Shown here piece after piece: positions 1 to 8,912 of a DNA stretch of 64,000 bases; the first letter of the stretch is position 1; each line of letters begins with the position of its first letter. Source of the DNA: Flavobacterium endophyticum (GTDB taxonomy: Bacteria > Bacteroidota > Bacteroidia > Flavobacteriales > Flavobacteriaceae); the NCBI RefSeq assembly GCF_003634455.1, contig NZ_RBLC01000002.1:186001-250000 (forward strand), given 5' to 3'. The notes beneath the pieces were generated by a model. It was not told where the DNA came from, did not search any database, and saw only the letters and a program-made list of their open reading frames with translations. The translations under genes were made by a program, and so were the position numbers.

Positions 1-3000
1 CCATATCTTCATACGAAAAGGTAACTGTTTTTGAAGAAGCTCCGTTCATCTGTGCTCCCGTGATATGGAAATTAGCTGAATGCGGTACAGAAGCAGGATC
101 TTCGAAATCAGACAAGTCTTCGTCATACGGTAACGCTTTGTCTACCTTTAATCCAATGCTATCGGCCTGCAAAATAGTCAAAGCAGTTGGGAGTCTTGTA
201 GCCCATGCTTTTCCTTCTTTTTGACCTTCCGGCTCACGCAATTCGTCTACGATAGAAAGGAACAGTTCATCTTCGATAACTGGTACTTCGCCTCCATTCC
301 AGATTTGGCCCGTTTGTAGATAATAGCTAACCACTTCTTCAAAACCTGGCCTAACTGTTACGATTACTCTCGCCATACCTGCCTGCATGAAACTTCTAAA
401 CAAAGGATCATTGTTATCATATTGATACAGTTTTGCCCAATCTTCTCTAGCTCCCCAATAGTACGGATAGAAATTATAAGACATAATGTCCCATTCAAAA
501 GCTTGCTCAATAAATTTGGCAAAAGCAGCATAATCGTCTAGATTCGCATCTACTTTTATCTCATGGTTTCCAAAAGATCTGTCTACACCTGAAGCAAGAG
601 GCTTGGTCATGTCTTTTCCATAAGTTCTTCTCGCAGTAGTATTCTGGTCTATTATATAAGAGATACAGTTTTTGCGCAATACCATGTTTTCAATTTCACG
701 ATAAAAGCCAGGATTAGTACCTTTGATGACAACACCTTTGGCTTGTTCTTCGGCTAATTTTTGCTCGTATTCTACAACTGCATCTTCATAAGCATCAATA
801 ATCGCTTTGAACGTTTCTTGCTGCCATTGTTGGTATTTATTGGCTGTTCTTTCTAATTTGACGCTAACATTGGCAATACCAACGTGGTGCGTAATAAAGA
901 AAACAGAAACTGGAATATTGCCTTCAAAAGCATTTAAGATCTCACCATCTTTTGGATATAATCTCCAGTTGTCGTTCAACGAACCGCAATAGTATCTCAA
1001 GTTTCCAACGCTGACACCAATCGATTTACCCCAGCTGGTCTGCATTGCAGCACTAGATACAGTAACTACCGCATCAACCGTTTTATAACCTTCAGGCAAA
1101 GTCAGATTGGCTTTATCAGACCAAGAATTACCACCACTCATCAATCCAGAGAAATTGAATTCTTTACCGACACTTAAGAATTGCGAAGGACTCGCATCCA
1201 AATCAACATTTAGCTTTCCGCCCCAGTATTTTACTGTAGCATCATTTACACACGTAAAATCTTTTAGATTTAGCGGAGTTGTCGTTCCTTGAGTGTCAAC
1301 AAATTTTCTTGGATCTACGGGCTCTATCAATTTGGATCCTCCATTCTCAGACATACCCAATATATGAAGCTTGGCAGGCTCTGGAACCATAAATTCAAAC
1401 ATCAAGCGTTTTCCATAATTATAGATCTGATTCTTATAAACCTTGTCAACCCAGCGATAAACTCCCACGACATGCTTGTCGCCTTTCGTATTATCAAAAC
1501 CGTGCTTGTTATTGTCTTCAAACTCTTCGATAATTTTCTCGATACGCTCTTCTTTTACCTTAGTCACGATTCTTTCCATCGCACGCTCTGTTACCTCTTT
1601 AGCTTGGTTGACGGCTTGGCGCGTACTTTCTTCTCTAGAAGTATGCGTAGCCATATTGACATTTGCACCCAGAGTAAATTTGGTACCTCCTGTTGTAGCG
1701 CCGCCCCATTCCATTCCGAAGTTTCCTCCGGCAGAAAGATCTTTGCTTTCCTGCAACACTTTTGCGACTTCACTCTGCATTTCGAAACGGCTCGTATTGG
1801 TCGTATCCGACAACTGTTCTTTTTCTCTTTCAGAAGTAGACGTCGTCGTATTTTCGCTTCTACGGAGCTTGCGGGTAGCCTTCTCCTTATACTCGCGGGC
1901 CATGACGTTTTCGATTGCCGCCACTTCGCCTTCAACATATCCTTGAACAGTCTGTTCTACTTTTTTATAATCAGCAATACCAAGTTGTTTTACTCCAAAT
2001 CCAGAAGGGATAAACGATCCATCGGCTCCAGTAGCAGGTACAGAGGGAACTGACGGCGTGCTTTCTGGCTGCGGCTCTAAGATGGTCAGCATCCTGCCCG
2101 TAGCACAATTCAACGTATGCCAAAAATCAGTCGTGAACGATTTTTTTGCTCCATTCGTAAAAGTAATTGCTACTGTAAGATTCTTCATCACGTAGTAGAA
2201 ATCACCTGTCGTAAGCGCATCATTATGAAGATTGGTCAGCATGATGCTGTTTCCGTTTCTGTTTTGCGTAAAAGCAGTACGAACCACCTTTTCTCCAGAA
2301 TACTTTTCGACCGTAGTCTCAACTCCCGAAATCTGCCATGAAGAATCAGCTACCGTAAACGAAACGTCAAAGTTTACATAGGTACCGCCATTAGCGTTAC
2401 TACTGTAGATTTTTGGACAGGCTTGATAAGAAAAAGGAAGTGTCCCAGCCGTAGCATTATTTGTCGTAGGAATAACAACTCCTCCAACACTTATTGAAAT
2501 ATTTCCTTGATGAGGCGTATGGCTGATGATAGTCTGCGTATTAGTAGAAACCTGATCTTCAATCAATGTGAAAACATTTTGGAACGACGTTAGGCTAGTA
2601 TCGCTCGACAATCCTGGAGTGATTCTAGCCGCAAGGCCTTCTCCTTTTTTTTCCGGCTCGTCTTCTGTCTCTATTTCCAATACTTCAAGCAATGTATCAA
2701 AAGCTGGTGCAGATAATACAGACTTCAAATGTTCCAAATCAATTTCGTTTCTGAATTTAAAATTAAAAGCAGGCAATTTAGGCATTGGAACAACTGGTGG
2801 CTCATTGCAAGGATCTGCCGCATCAAAAGGGACATCAGGATTTCTCACAGAACACCATTTGGTTTTGGCATCTTCCACATTCTTATGATAATCATCAATA
2901 ATAGGCTGTATTTCTGCCTGGTATTTTAGCTGTTCTTTTTCAAAGGAAACCTGATATTCCTTTTTATAGGCCTTTTCGACTTTTTGCAATTCTTTCTTGA

Positions 3001-3670
3001 GCTTATTCTGTCTTTCTATATTTATGTTCGACAAGGAAATTGCTTGAAATTGTCGCATCTCATCGTTAGGCAGCGACATTTGGGCTTCTTCTTCAGACTC
3101 ACCTCTTGCAGCCATTCTTGCAACAATCGGAGCAGAAGACGTATTTTCTACGAATAACTGCTTAGGCAAGACAACTTTTGCATTCATCAATTGTTTAGAC
3201 AATGGCTTATTCGATTCATCATAGTTTCTAAATAGATGGTTGGCGACAAGCAACTGCATGATGATTTCTTTAGCATAAAAGCTTTTCTGCGTGACTACTT
3301 GGTAAAAAAGATTGTCCCATAAAAGAGTCAGCTGCGATGGCGTCAAGCCTGTTGTAACTTTTAAAACCTCTTTTTTGAGGTCTGCTTCAGTATACGAATA
3401 TTTGTTCTTTGCCATCCATACAGCCAGCACATATAGTTCTGCATTGATAGATTTTAGATTTTCTTGGCTTATGGCCCCGAAAGAAGGAGAAGCATCTACC
3501 ATAGATTGCCACTTGCTCTTGTTGCTCGGCCTGTTGGCGACAGCGTTGTCAAATGTTACTCCATTTGCGCTTCGATACACAAAACGCTTGTCTTTGTTTT
3601 TTTCTTCAGATAGCTCTGGCGATCTCATGGTAACGAATCGGAAGAGCGTGTTTTTAATTTCTGTACTCAT
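1..3670 (-). CDS. Very large protein of unknown function (5' part, gene continues beyond the window)
   Basis: An uninterrupted reading frame of 1223 codons starts at ATG 3670 and is still open at base 1, so the C-terminus is missing. I do not recognise the family. No signal peptide is seen; the N-terminus is MSTEIKNTLFRFVTMRSPEL. Residues about 210-260 are charged and coiled-coil-like, with many Lys, Glu and Gln. A further stretch rich in Glu, Arg, Ser and Thr follows at about 570-720 and surrounds a Gly-rich patch (SAGGNFGMEWGG). It ends in a motif VYRWVDKVYKNQIYNYG followed by FEFMVPEPA. The remainder looks like beta-rich globular sequence. Many plus-strand open frames here are shadows of this gene. 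It has its own promoter (3788-3819). A cytoplasmic structural or machine-associated protein is possible, but this is a guess. Confidence 0.85.
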   Translation of the reverse strand, partial: MSTEIKNTLFRFVTMRSPELSEEKNKDKRFVYRSANGVTFDNAVANRPSNKSKWQSMVDASPSFGAISQENLKSINAELYVLAVWMAKNKYSYTEADLKKEVLKVTTGLTPSQLTLLWDNLFYQVVTQKSFYAKEIIMQLLVANHLFRNYDESNKPLSKQLMNAKVVLPKQLFVENTSSAPIVARMAARGESEEEAQMSLPNDEMRQFQAISLSNINIERQNKLKKELQKVEKAYKKEYQVSFEKEQLKYQAEIQPIIDDYHKNVEDAKTKWCSVRNPDVPFDAADPCNEPPVVPMPKLPAFNFKFRNEIDLEHLKSVLSAPAFDTLLEVLEIETEDEPEKKGEGLAARITPGLSSDTSLTSFQNVFTLIEDQVSTNTQTIISHTPHQGNISISVGGVVIPTTNNATAGTLPFSYQACPKIYSSNANGGTYVNFDVSFTVADSSWQISGVETTVEKYSGEKVVRTAFTQNRNGNSIMLTNLHNDALTTGDFYYVMKNLTVAITFTNGAKKSFTTDFWHTLNCATGRMLTILEPQPESTPSVPSVPATGADGSFIPSGFGVKQLGIADYKKVEQTVQGYVEGEVAAIENVMAREYKEKATRKLRRSENTTTSTSEREKEQLSDTTNTSRFEMQSEVAKVLQESKDLSAGGNFGMEWGGATTGGTKFTLGANVNMATHTSREESTRQAVNQAKEVTERAMERIVTKVKEERIEKIIEEFEDNNKHGFDNTKGDKHVVGVYRWVDKVYKNQIYNYGKRLMFEFMVPEPAKLHILGMSENGGSKLIEPVDPRKFVDTQGTTTPLNLKDFTCVNDATVKYWGGKLNVDLDASPSQFLSVGKEFNFSGLMSGGNSWSDKANLTLPEGYKTVDAVVTVSSAAMQTSWGKSIGVSVGNLRYYCGSLNDNWRLYPKDGEILNAFEGNIPVSVFFITHHVGIANVSVKLERTANKYQQWQQETFKAIIDAYEDAVVEYEQKLAEEQAKGVVIKGTNPGFYREIENMVLRKNCISYIIDQNTTARRTYGKDMTKPLASGVDRSFGNHEIKVDANLDDYAAFAKFIEQAFEWDIMSYNFYPYYWGAREDWAKLYQYDNNDPLFRSFMQAGMARVIVTVRPGFEEVVSYYLQTGQIWNGGEVPVIEDELFLSIVDELREPEGQKEGKAWATRLPTALTILQADSIGLKVDKALPYDEDLSDFEDPASVPHSANFHITGAQMNGASSKTVTFSYEDM

Positions 3671-3787
3671 TTTTACTTTTTTAAATTATAAGATTTATTT
3701 CTTGTAATATTCGTGGCTAATATGATTCTCTGAATTGTTTTCCGGACAACAAGGCTTTTGAATGGCTAGTATCGAATGATTACAGTA

Positions 3788-3819
3788 CAAATATATAAGA
3801 AATAAATCTATTAAACAAA
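3788..3819 (-). promoter_or_regulatory. Bacteroidota-type promoter of the large unknown gene
   Basis: Read on the minus strand, TTTG (3819-3816) is followed by a 20-bp spacer and TATATTTG (3795-3788). This fits the flavobacterial -33/-7 consensus TTTG-N17-23-TAnnTTTG exactly. It would start transcription near 3783, leaving a leader of about 110 bases before ATG 3670. Confidence 0.6.
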
Positions 3820-4446
3820 TATAAAATAAGATTATTTTCAATTATTTTTCAAAATACTGTATATTATTATCTTACAGTCAGCAATTCGTCAGTTGCTTAA
3901 AAAAGAAAGTGTCAATCATCTTTAAATCAGCAATATACATTATAAAAGCACATTTAAAATGCACAGAAGCATTAATAATCAGAGCTCTCACAAAGGGAAA
4001 TAACTTAGATTATTTTCAATCAAATGAAATATAAACAGAAGAAAGCCTATTTAAAAATAAATCAAAAGAAAGAAGAAGAAAAATGTGCCGATACGCACAG
4101 AAAATAATAAGAAACTCCGGGGTAATAGGGTTCTTTCTTGTATCGAAGCTAGTAGTTCACTCCGACGTGATAGCTGACCGGCTGGGCCGTATCGTTGTTT
4201 TGACCAAAAGATTGGTGCCCCTTTTCGCCACTTAGTTGACACTTTCCGCCGATTAGTTAAGGCTTTCCGCCAGCTCAGGTAATCAAATTTGTTTAGGCGT
4301 CTTCCAACTAAGCTGGTTTTTGATATAAAATTATTTAGGGCTGAGGTTTTGTAGTTTTTTTGTGTAGGGAAATAGTTATATTTGGTGGAAAGCAACTCGT
4401 TTCTATCTTTAAAAGTAATGGGATAACAATAATAAGAAAATAGCAA
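3820..4446. other. Gene-poor AT-rich gap with a possible insertion-sequence end
   Basis: No convincing gene is seen. A 131-codon minus frame (4051-4446) exists, but it begins TTG/AT-rich and ends in a poly-Phe run, so it is probably spurious. Bases 4130-4290 are clearly more GC-rich than the flanks and contain the repeats listed separately. A -7-like box TATATTTG (4377-4384) lies ahead of the gene at 4447. Confidence 0.5.
4215..4276. repeat. Short imperfect direct repeats, possible relic of an IS21-like element end
   Basis: Two adjacent units of about 24 bp, each ending in TTTCCGCC (CGCCACTTAGTTGACACTTT and CGCCGATTAGTTAAGGCTTT, each followed by CCGCC), lie in a locally GC-rich patch. IS21-family ends are known to carry several short internal repeats like these. 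No istA or istB gene remains nearby, so at most this is a remnant. The assignment is inference. Confidence 0.3.
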
Positions 4447-4935
4447 ATGAGAATCAGAAACTCTTTACTGGCAGGAATATTTTTTGGCTTTACTGCTGGC
4501 ATATATGTTTTTATAACCTCCAAAAAAAGTGATTTAGCCTTGGTCCTTGGAGTTTTTTGTACTATTGTATTTAGTATATGCTTCTATATCAAGATGTTTT
4601 CAAAAATTGATTATTCGCTTCAATTCCAAAAAATAGATAAAAATCAGATTGTATATTCTGGCTTAGCAAATCACTATAGAAATAAAATATCTGTGGGAGG
4701 TACACTCTATCTACTAAAAGACAGGCTTATTTTCCAGACCAACGCCATAAATTATACAGAAAGACATGAATGCACAATACTTCTTGACCAAATAACTGAA
4801 GTTAACTTTGTAGATGCTTTAGGATTGATTAAAAATGGCTTATCTATAATAAAGCATAAGGAGAAAGAAGATTTTCATGTGAGTAAAAGGGAAATTTGGA
4901 AAGAACAGATTGAAAGACTATTAAATGTTGATTAA
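4447..4935 (+). CDS. Two-TM membrane protein with C-terminal PH/GRAM-like domain
   Basis: 162 residues. Two hydrophobic helices at about residues 6-23 and 28-48 are followed by a soluble domain. Its pattern (YSGLANHYRN...GGTLYLLKDRLIFQTN) resembles bacterial GRAM/PH-like domains, in which a GxLYLTxxRLIF strand pair is typical. Such proteins are thought to sit at the inner face of the membrane; no reaction can be assigned. ATG 4447 is the first good start. The stop is 3 bases before the next gene, so the two are probably cotranscribed. Confidence 0.65.
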   Translation: MRIRNSLLAGIFFGFTAGIYVFITSKKSDLALVLGVFCTIVFSICFYIKMFSKIDYSLQFQKIDKNQIVYSGLANHYRNKISVGGTLYLLKDRLIFQTNAINYTERHECTILLDQITEVNFVDALGLIKNGLSIIKHKEKEDFHVSKREIWKEQIERLLNVD

Positions 4936-4938
4936 TTT

Positions 4939-5472
4939 ATGAAATACATTTGCGATTGTTGTGGAAAAGAATGTGAAGACTGGCCTGCCCTGGCTTTCTC
5001 TTCGCCACTTTATTATGATATCTTGCCCAAAAAAGACAAAAAAGAAATTGCCGAACTCAGCAGTGATTTCTGTTCTATCCATCATGCCGATCAGACTGAC
5101 AGGTTTGTCCGAGGCGTACTTTTTCAAAAAGTAAACAATCATTGCGAAGACCTGCATTATGGACTTTGGGTTTCGTTTAGCGAAAAAAGCTATCAGGATT
5201 ATAAAGACAACTTTGACAATAAAGAACATGAGGGAAGCTATTTTGGCTGGCTCTGCAACGACATACCAGATTATGATTTTGAAGAAAGCATTCCAACCTC
5301 TGTCTATACACGAAAAGGCGGAGACAGGCCAGAAATTGTACCTCATAAAGATTTCGACCATCCCTTCGTAAGAGATTACTATAATGGTGTCAGCAAAGAA
5401 GAAGCTGAAAATCGCATAAAAGCTATGTTAGAAAAGACAACTAATAAGAAATTATGGTGGAAGTTCTGGTAG
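4939..5472 (+). CDS. DUF2199 domain protein
   Basis: 177 residues beginning with CDCCGKECEDWPALAFSSP, the Cys-pair and 'pal.f..P' opening of DUF2199 proteins. The middle has the FVRGVL and GLWVSFSEKSY segments also usual for that family. The four N-terminal Cys (C5, C7, C8, C12) may bind a metal. The function of the family is unknown to me. It follows the PH/GRAM-like gene by 3 bases. Confidence 0.75.
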   Translation: MKYICDCCGKECEDWPALAFSSPLYYDILPKKDKKEIAELSSDFCSIHHADQTDRFVRGVLFQKVNNHCEDLHYGLWVSFSEKSYQDYKDNFDNKEHEGSYFGWLCNDIPDYDFEESIPTSVYTRKGGDRPEIVPHKDFDHPFVRDYYNGVSKEEAENRIKAMLEKTTNKKLWWKFW

Positions 5473-5549
5473 CTCTATTTATTTGACTAGAATGCTATTA
5501 CTTATTCATGTAACAGATTGTTTAAATGATAAAAATGTAAATTCAGAAT

Positions 5550-5930
5550 ATGGACAAAACAGAAATCACCAGAGAAAATGTCGTTGAAGCGGAAAACAAA
5601 CTTTTTTCGGCTCAACTTGTAAGCAATGTGGACGAACTTGACCAACTATTGCACGATGATTTGGTTGCAGTTGCACCGACAGGACAAATTCTAACTAAAG
5701 AAATGGACTTGAACTCACATAAAGCGAAAACAATGATTATTGAAGACGCTTCAACAGAAATTGACGACATTAGAATAATGGGCGACACCGCGCTTTCAAT
5801 CGTTACAATGACAGCGAAAGGAAAAATGATGGGAACGCCTCTAGAAGGAAAATTTAGATATTTTAGAGTTTGGAAACGCTTTGACGGCATGTTGAAAGTT
5901 ATCGGGGCCAGTTTTATGCAATTACCTTGA
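5550..5930 (+). CDS. DUF4440 / NTF2-like (SnoaL-like) protein
   Basis: 126 residues with the NTF2-like cone fold pattern of small DUF4440 proteins: an N-terminal helix (VVEAENKLFSAQLVSNVDEL), then LLHDDLVAVAPTGQILTKEMDL, then alternating strands ending in a FRYFRVWKRFDG..KVIGASFMQL strand pair. Members are often stand-alone small enzymes or ligand binders. No substrate can be inferred. It is followed by a bidirectional terminator at 6025-6057. Confidence 0.75.
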   Translation: MDKTEITRENVVEAENKLFSAQLVSNVDELDQLLHDDLVAVAPTGQILTKEMDLNSHKAKTMIIEDASTEIDDIRIMGDTALSIVTMTAKGKMMGTPLEGKFRYFRVWKRFDGMLKVIGASFMQLP

Positions 5931-6024
5931 TTAAAAACTTTTATTACAGGGCTTATAAAACCTGACTTTATACGGCAAGAGCGGCCTTGCCTAAAAAAAT
6001 AAGACTTACGCTGTAGATATAAAC

Positions 6025-6057
6025 AAAAAACCGATGACTAGTAATCATCGGTTTTTT
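6025..6057. terminator. Bidirectional intrinsic terminator
   Basis: Perfect inverted repeat AAAAAACCGATGA / TCATCGGTTTTTT with A and T tracts on either side. It separates the convergent genes ending at 5930 and 6065. Confidence 0.85.
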
Positions 6058-6064
6058 ATTTCCT

Positions 6065-6715
6065 TTACTTTTTCTTCTTCGATTTGTTTTTGGATTTTGC
6101 TTTTGCCTTAGCTTTCGCTACTTTTTTAGCCTTGGCTTTTTTTCTAGCTTTTTCTTTCTTTTCCTTATCTTTTTTCTTTTTAGCCTTGGCTTTTTCCTTC
6201 TCTTTTAGTTTTGCCTTTTTAGCTTTTGCTTTCTCCTTGTCTTTTTTAGCCTTGGCTTTTTCCTTTTCTTTCATCTTTTTAGATTTTTTCTTGTTTTTCT
6301 TTTTATCCTCCTGTACTGCTTCTTCGGTATTCGCTTGAGTATCTTGGACAGGCGTTAATGCGTTTTCAACTTCTTTTACACTAGCCTCTGTATTTTCCTT
6401 TGGCGCTGCTTTGGTCGCCGCTGGAGTTGCTTTTTTTACTGTTGTCGTAGCAGCAGGCTTTGCGGCAGCTGGTTTAGCGGCAGCCGTTTTAGCCGCTGTA
6501 GTTATTGTTCTTGAAGGTGCCGGTTTGGCTGCAGGCGCAGTTTTAGCTACAGGAGCTTTCGCTGTCGTACCAGCGGCTGGCCTTGGCGCTCTAGCTCTCG
6601 GAGCTGAAGCAGGCTTTGGACTCTCTTGCTTCGCAACTGGAGTAGCTGTGGCTTTTGGAGTATCTTGGCTTTTCTCAGGGGCGTTTTCTGGATTGTTTTC
6701 GGCTATTTGACTCAT
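6065..6715 (-). CDS. Lys/Ala/Pro-rich histone H1-like protein
   Basis: 216 residues of low-complexity sequence. The N-terminal half (to about residue 110) is built of Ala, Pro, Lys and Thr with PAAKPAP/AAAKPAA-type repeats. A short acidic linker follows (about 110-140), and the C-terminal 75 residues are almost only Lys, Ala and Glu, in KAKAKK/KEKEKAKAKK repeats. This resembles bacterial histone H1-like and AlgP-like proteins that bind DNA or other polyanions. The repeats are prone to length variation and the homology call is compositional only. The start ATG at 6715 is the only plausible one. Confidence 0.7.
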   Translation of the reverse strand: MSQIAENNPENAPEKSQDTPKATATPVAKQESPKPASAPRARAPRPAAGTTAKAPVAKTAPAAKPAPSRTITTAAKTAAAKPAAAKPAATTTVKKATPAATKAAPKENTEASVKEVENALTPVQDTQANTEEAVQEDKKKNKKKSKKMKEKEKAKAKKDKEKAKAKKAKLKEKEKAKAKKKKDKEKKEKARKKAKAKKVAKAKAKAKSKNKSKKKK

Positions 6716-6953
6716 AGGGTTATCGATTAGTATTATACAATGATTTTGAGATTCTGGAAATAGTGTTCATGTTTCGTTAAAATTACGATATTGTAAATTT
6801 AACGTTAACAAATTTAAGCCATTAATAGATGCGCCAATGTTAAGTTTTCACTTCAGGCAAAAACTTAACATTGGAAATTTTTAGGAAAAAAATAACACCT
6901 TGCAGCCTTTGGCAGAAACCGTCAAAAGTGATTAGTTTCTTATCTTTACAAGT

Positions 6954-7964
6954 ATGAAAAATATCAGATTAAGCATTCTTGACCAATCTCAGGTCAGGAG
7001 AAACGGAACAGCAAAACAAGCGTTGCAAGAATCCGGCGAATTAGTACAATTAGCAGAAAAACTAGGATACACCCGCTATTGGGTTTCAGAACACCATAAC
7101 TTTAAGATGGTTGCCGGCACGGCTCCCGAAGTATTGATTCCGTTTTTAGCCTCAAAGACACAAACCATAAAGATTGGCTCGGGCGGTATCATGCTTCCCA
7201 ACCACAGCGCCTTTAAGGTGGCCGAAAACTTCGGACTGTTGGAAACGCTTTTCCCAAAAAGAATTGATTTAGGAATCGGACGTGCTCCTGGCGGCGACAG
7301 GCTGTCGTCTCACCTGCTCAATCCTTCTAATACCTTTAGTGAAAAAGAATTTTTCCAGCAATTGATCGATGTCCAAGCCTTTCTTAGGAATGAAACCCTA
7401 GCCGATACGGTACATGAAAAAGTAAAATCGTATCCGTGTCCGGAAGAAATTCCAGATTTATGGATTTTGACATCCAGTGGAGGCAGTGCTCAATTTGCGG
7501 CCCATTTCGGAATGGCATTGTCGTTTGCTCAATTTATCAATCCTGATGGTGGTCCAGAGGTAGCGGCTTTCTACCGCCAGAATTTTAAGCCTTCTGCCGA
7601 GCTGAAACAACCGAAAGTAAATGTCGGAATCTTTGCCTTCTGCTCTGAAGACGAACAAAAGATTGCCGATTGGATTACAGAATTCGATTATCGAATGCTG
7701 CATATTGAAGCGGGTGCTGCCGGAGAACTTCCTTCTTTTGAAGAAATAAAAAATATGGGCTATACGTTGCAGCAGAAAGCACGGATTGCTTATAACAAAG
7801 GGCGTTATATTGCAGGAACTCCGGAAAAGCTCAAGGCCGCTATCGAAAAAATTGCCGACGAGTATGAAACCGATGAAATCATGATTGCCACCATAGCAGA
7901 AAATTTTGAAGACCGCAAGAAATCGTATGAATTGCTTGCAGGACAATTCCTAACATCTTCTTAA
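6954..7964 (+). CDS. Luciferase-like monooxygenase (LLM-class flavin-dependent oxidoreductase)
   Basis: 336 residues. It opens with LSILDQSQVRRNGTAKQAL, then YWVSEHHNF at about residue 42-50, then IKIGSGGIMLPNHSAFKVAENFG and RIDLGIGRAPGGD. These are the signatures of the MsnO8/YhbW branch of bacterial luciferase-like TIM-barrel FMN oxidoreductases. The protein would use reduced FMN from a separate reductase to oxidise an unknown small organic substrate. It appears monocistronic. A weak -7 box TATCTTTA lies at 6941-6948. Confidence 0.9.
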   Translation: MKNIRLSILDQSQVRRNGTAKQALQESGELVQLAEKLGYTRYWVSEHHNFKMVAGTAPEVLIPFLASKTQTIKIGSGGIMLPNHSAFKVAENFGLLETLFPKRIDLGIGRAPGGDRLSSHLLNPSNTFSEKEFFQQLIDVQAFLRNETLADTVHEKVKSYPCPEEIPDLWILTSSGGSAQFAAHFGMALSFAQFINPDGGPEVAAFYRQNFKPSAELKQPKVNVGIFAFCSEDEQKIADWITEFDYRMLHIEAGAAGELPSFEEIKNMGYTLQQKARIAYNKGRYIAGTPEKLKAAIEKIADEYETDEIMIATIAENFEDRKKSYELLAGQFLTSS

Positions 7965-8051
7965 ATTTTAGAAATAAAACAATATATTCTAGCGATTTTA
8001 AGTTAAAATGAGTACATTGAAAACAATAATAACCTAAAATTCTAGACTAAA

Positions 8052-8336
8052 ATGAAAAAATCGTTTATCGCATTGGGAACCATAGCGTTGCTAGCGTTCG
8101 CTTCCTGTAAAAAAGACAAAAAAACTCCTGATCCAGTTCCGGAGACGCCGCCTGTAGAAAACCCAACTCCGACTCCGTCGCCTAAAACCGAAGCTGAAAA
8201 GCAAGATAATGACGGAACTACCGTTTCTGTCGGAAAAGACGGTGTTCAGGTAAACACAAAAGATGGCGAGAGCAAAACAGACGTGAACGTTTCTAAAAAT
8301 GATGCGTCTGTCGAAATCAAAAAGCCAAAGAATTAA
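8052..8336 (+). CDS. Small lipoprotein
   Basis: 94 residues. The signal sequence is MKKSFIALGTIALLAFASC; Cys19 is the lipobox Cys of a lipoprotein. It is followed by KKDKK, a Pro/Thr-rich spacer, and a repetitive acidic tail of short strand-like units (VSVGKDGVQVNTKDGESKTDV). Nothing points to a function. It ends just before a terminator. Confidence 0.8.
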   Translation: MKKSFIALGTIALLAFASCKKDKKTPDPVPETPPVENPTPTPSPKTEAEKQDNDGTTVSVGKDGVQVNTKDGESKTDVNVSKNDASVEIKKPKN

Positions 8337-8352
8337 ATTTTATTTGTTTAAG

Positions 8353-8377
8353 GCCAGCTTCTTCAGGCTGGCTTTTT
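8353..8377 (+). terminator. Intrinsic terminator
   Basis: GCCAGC - 8-base loop - GCTGGC followed by TTTTT, directly after the lipoprotein gene. Confidence 0.8.
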
Positions 8378-8410
8378 ACCAAATAAAAAACATTGAAAAA
8401 GAAACACACT

Positions 8411-8866
8411 ATGAAAAAATTATTCCTGCTGCTACTCTGCATTGCTGTTCTTGCAGCCTGCAAATCGAAGCCAGCGGCACCTAAAATAGCCAAACTAGAA
8501 CTTTCGCAAGTAAGCCCGTCTCAAAAAAGCAGGGCGTATGATTTAGGAAAAAGGATATTGAATGCCTGCAACACTTCTAAATTTAAGCCTTTTACAAAAG
8601 AAGAAGCTACCGATAAGGTAATCCAAAATACGACTTTAGAAAAACTGTCTAGCACTTGCAGAAAATTTTCGATAAAATATGGGCAGTTTGAAGATATTAG
8701 ATTGGTTGAGGTTATCAAAAACAATTCTGACAATACACTTGTTTTCAGATACAAGGCAGATTATCAGAGAAAATTTGCACAAAAAGAACTTCAGGTAACG
8801 CTAAATAACGAAAATAAAGTCTCAGCTATTCGCTCGACCGATTGGACAGATGTCTATACTCCGTAA
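8411..8866 (+). CDS. Small lipoprotein of unknown function
   Basis: 151 residues from ATG 8411; the frame is open to TTG 8393, but the ATG gives a proper signal peptide (MKKLFLLLLCIAVLAAC). LAAC is the lipobox. The mature part has Cys residues in LNACNTSKFKPF and SSTCRKFSIKYGQF and a strand-rich C-terminus. The pattern recalls secreted NTF2-like DUF3887-type domains, but I am not sure. It is expected at the periplasm or outer membrane. Confidence 0.75.
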   Translation: MKKLFLLLLCIAVLAACKSKPAAPKIAKLELSQVSPSQKSRAYDLGKRILNACNTSKFKPFTKEEATDKVIQNTTLEKLSSTCRKFSIKYGQFEDIRLVEVIKNNSDNTLVFRYKADYQRKFAQKELQVTLNNENKVSAIRSTDWTDVYTP

Positions 8867-8912
8867 ACAATTGTCTTTTTTTGCCTACTTTTAATGATTC
8901 AAAATCCCAAGT

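Noticed and set aside
1289..2053. 254-codon plus-strand open frame
   Set aside because: It lies wholly within the minus-strand large gene and has Phe/Ser-rich shadow composition.
4051..4446. 131-codon minus-strand open frame
   Set aside because: No family pattern; poly-Phe end, and it spans the repeat patch.
6084..6710. Two plus-strand open frames opposite the histone-like gene
   Set aside because: They are antisense shadows of the Lys/Ala repeats, giving artificial Phe/Ala/Leu-rich sequences.
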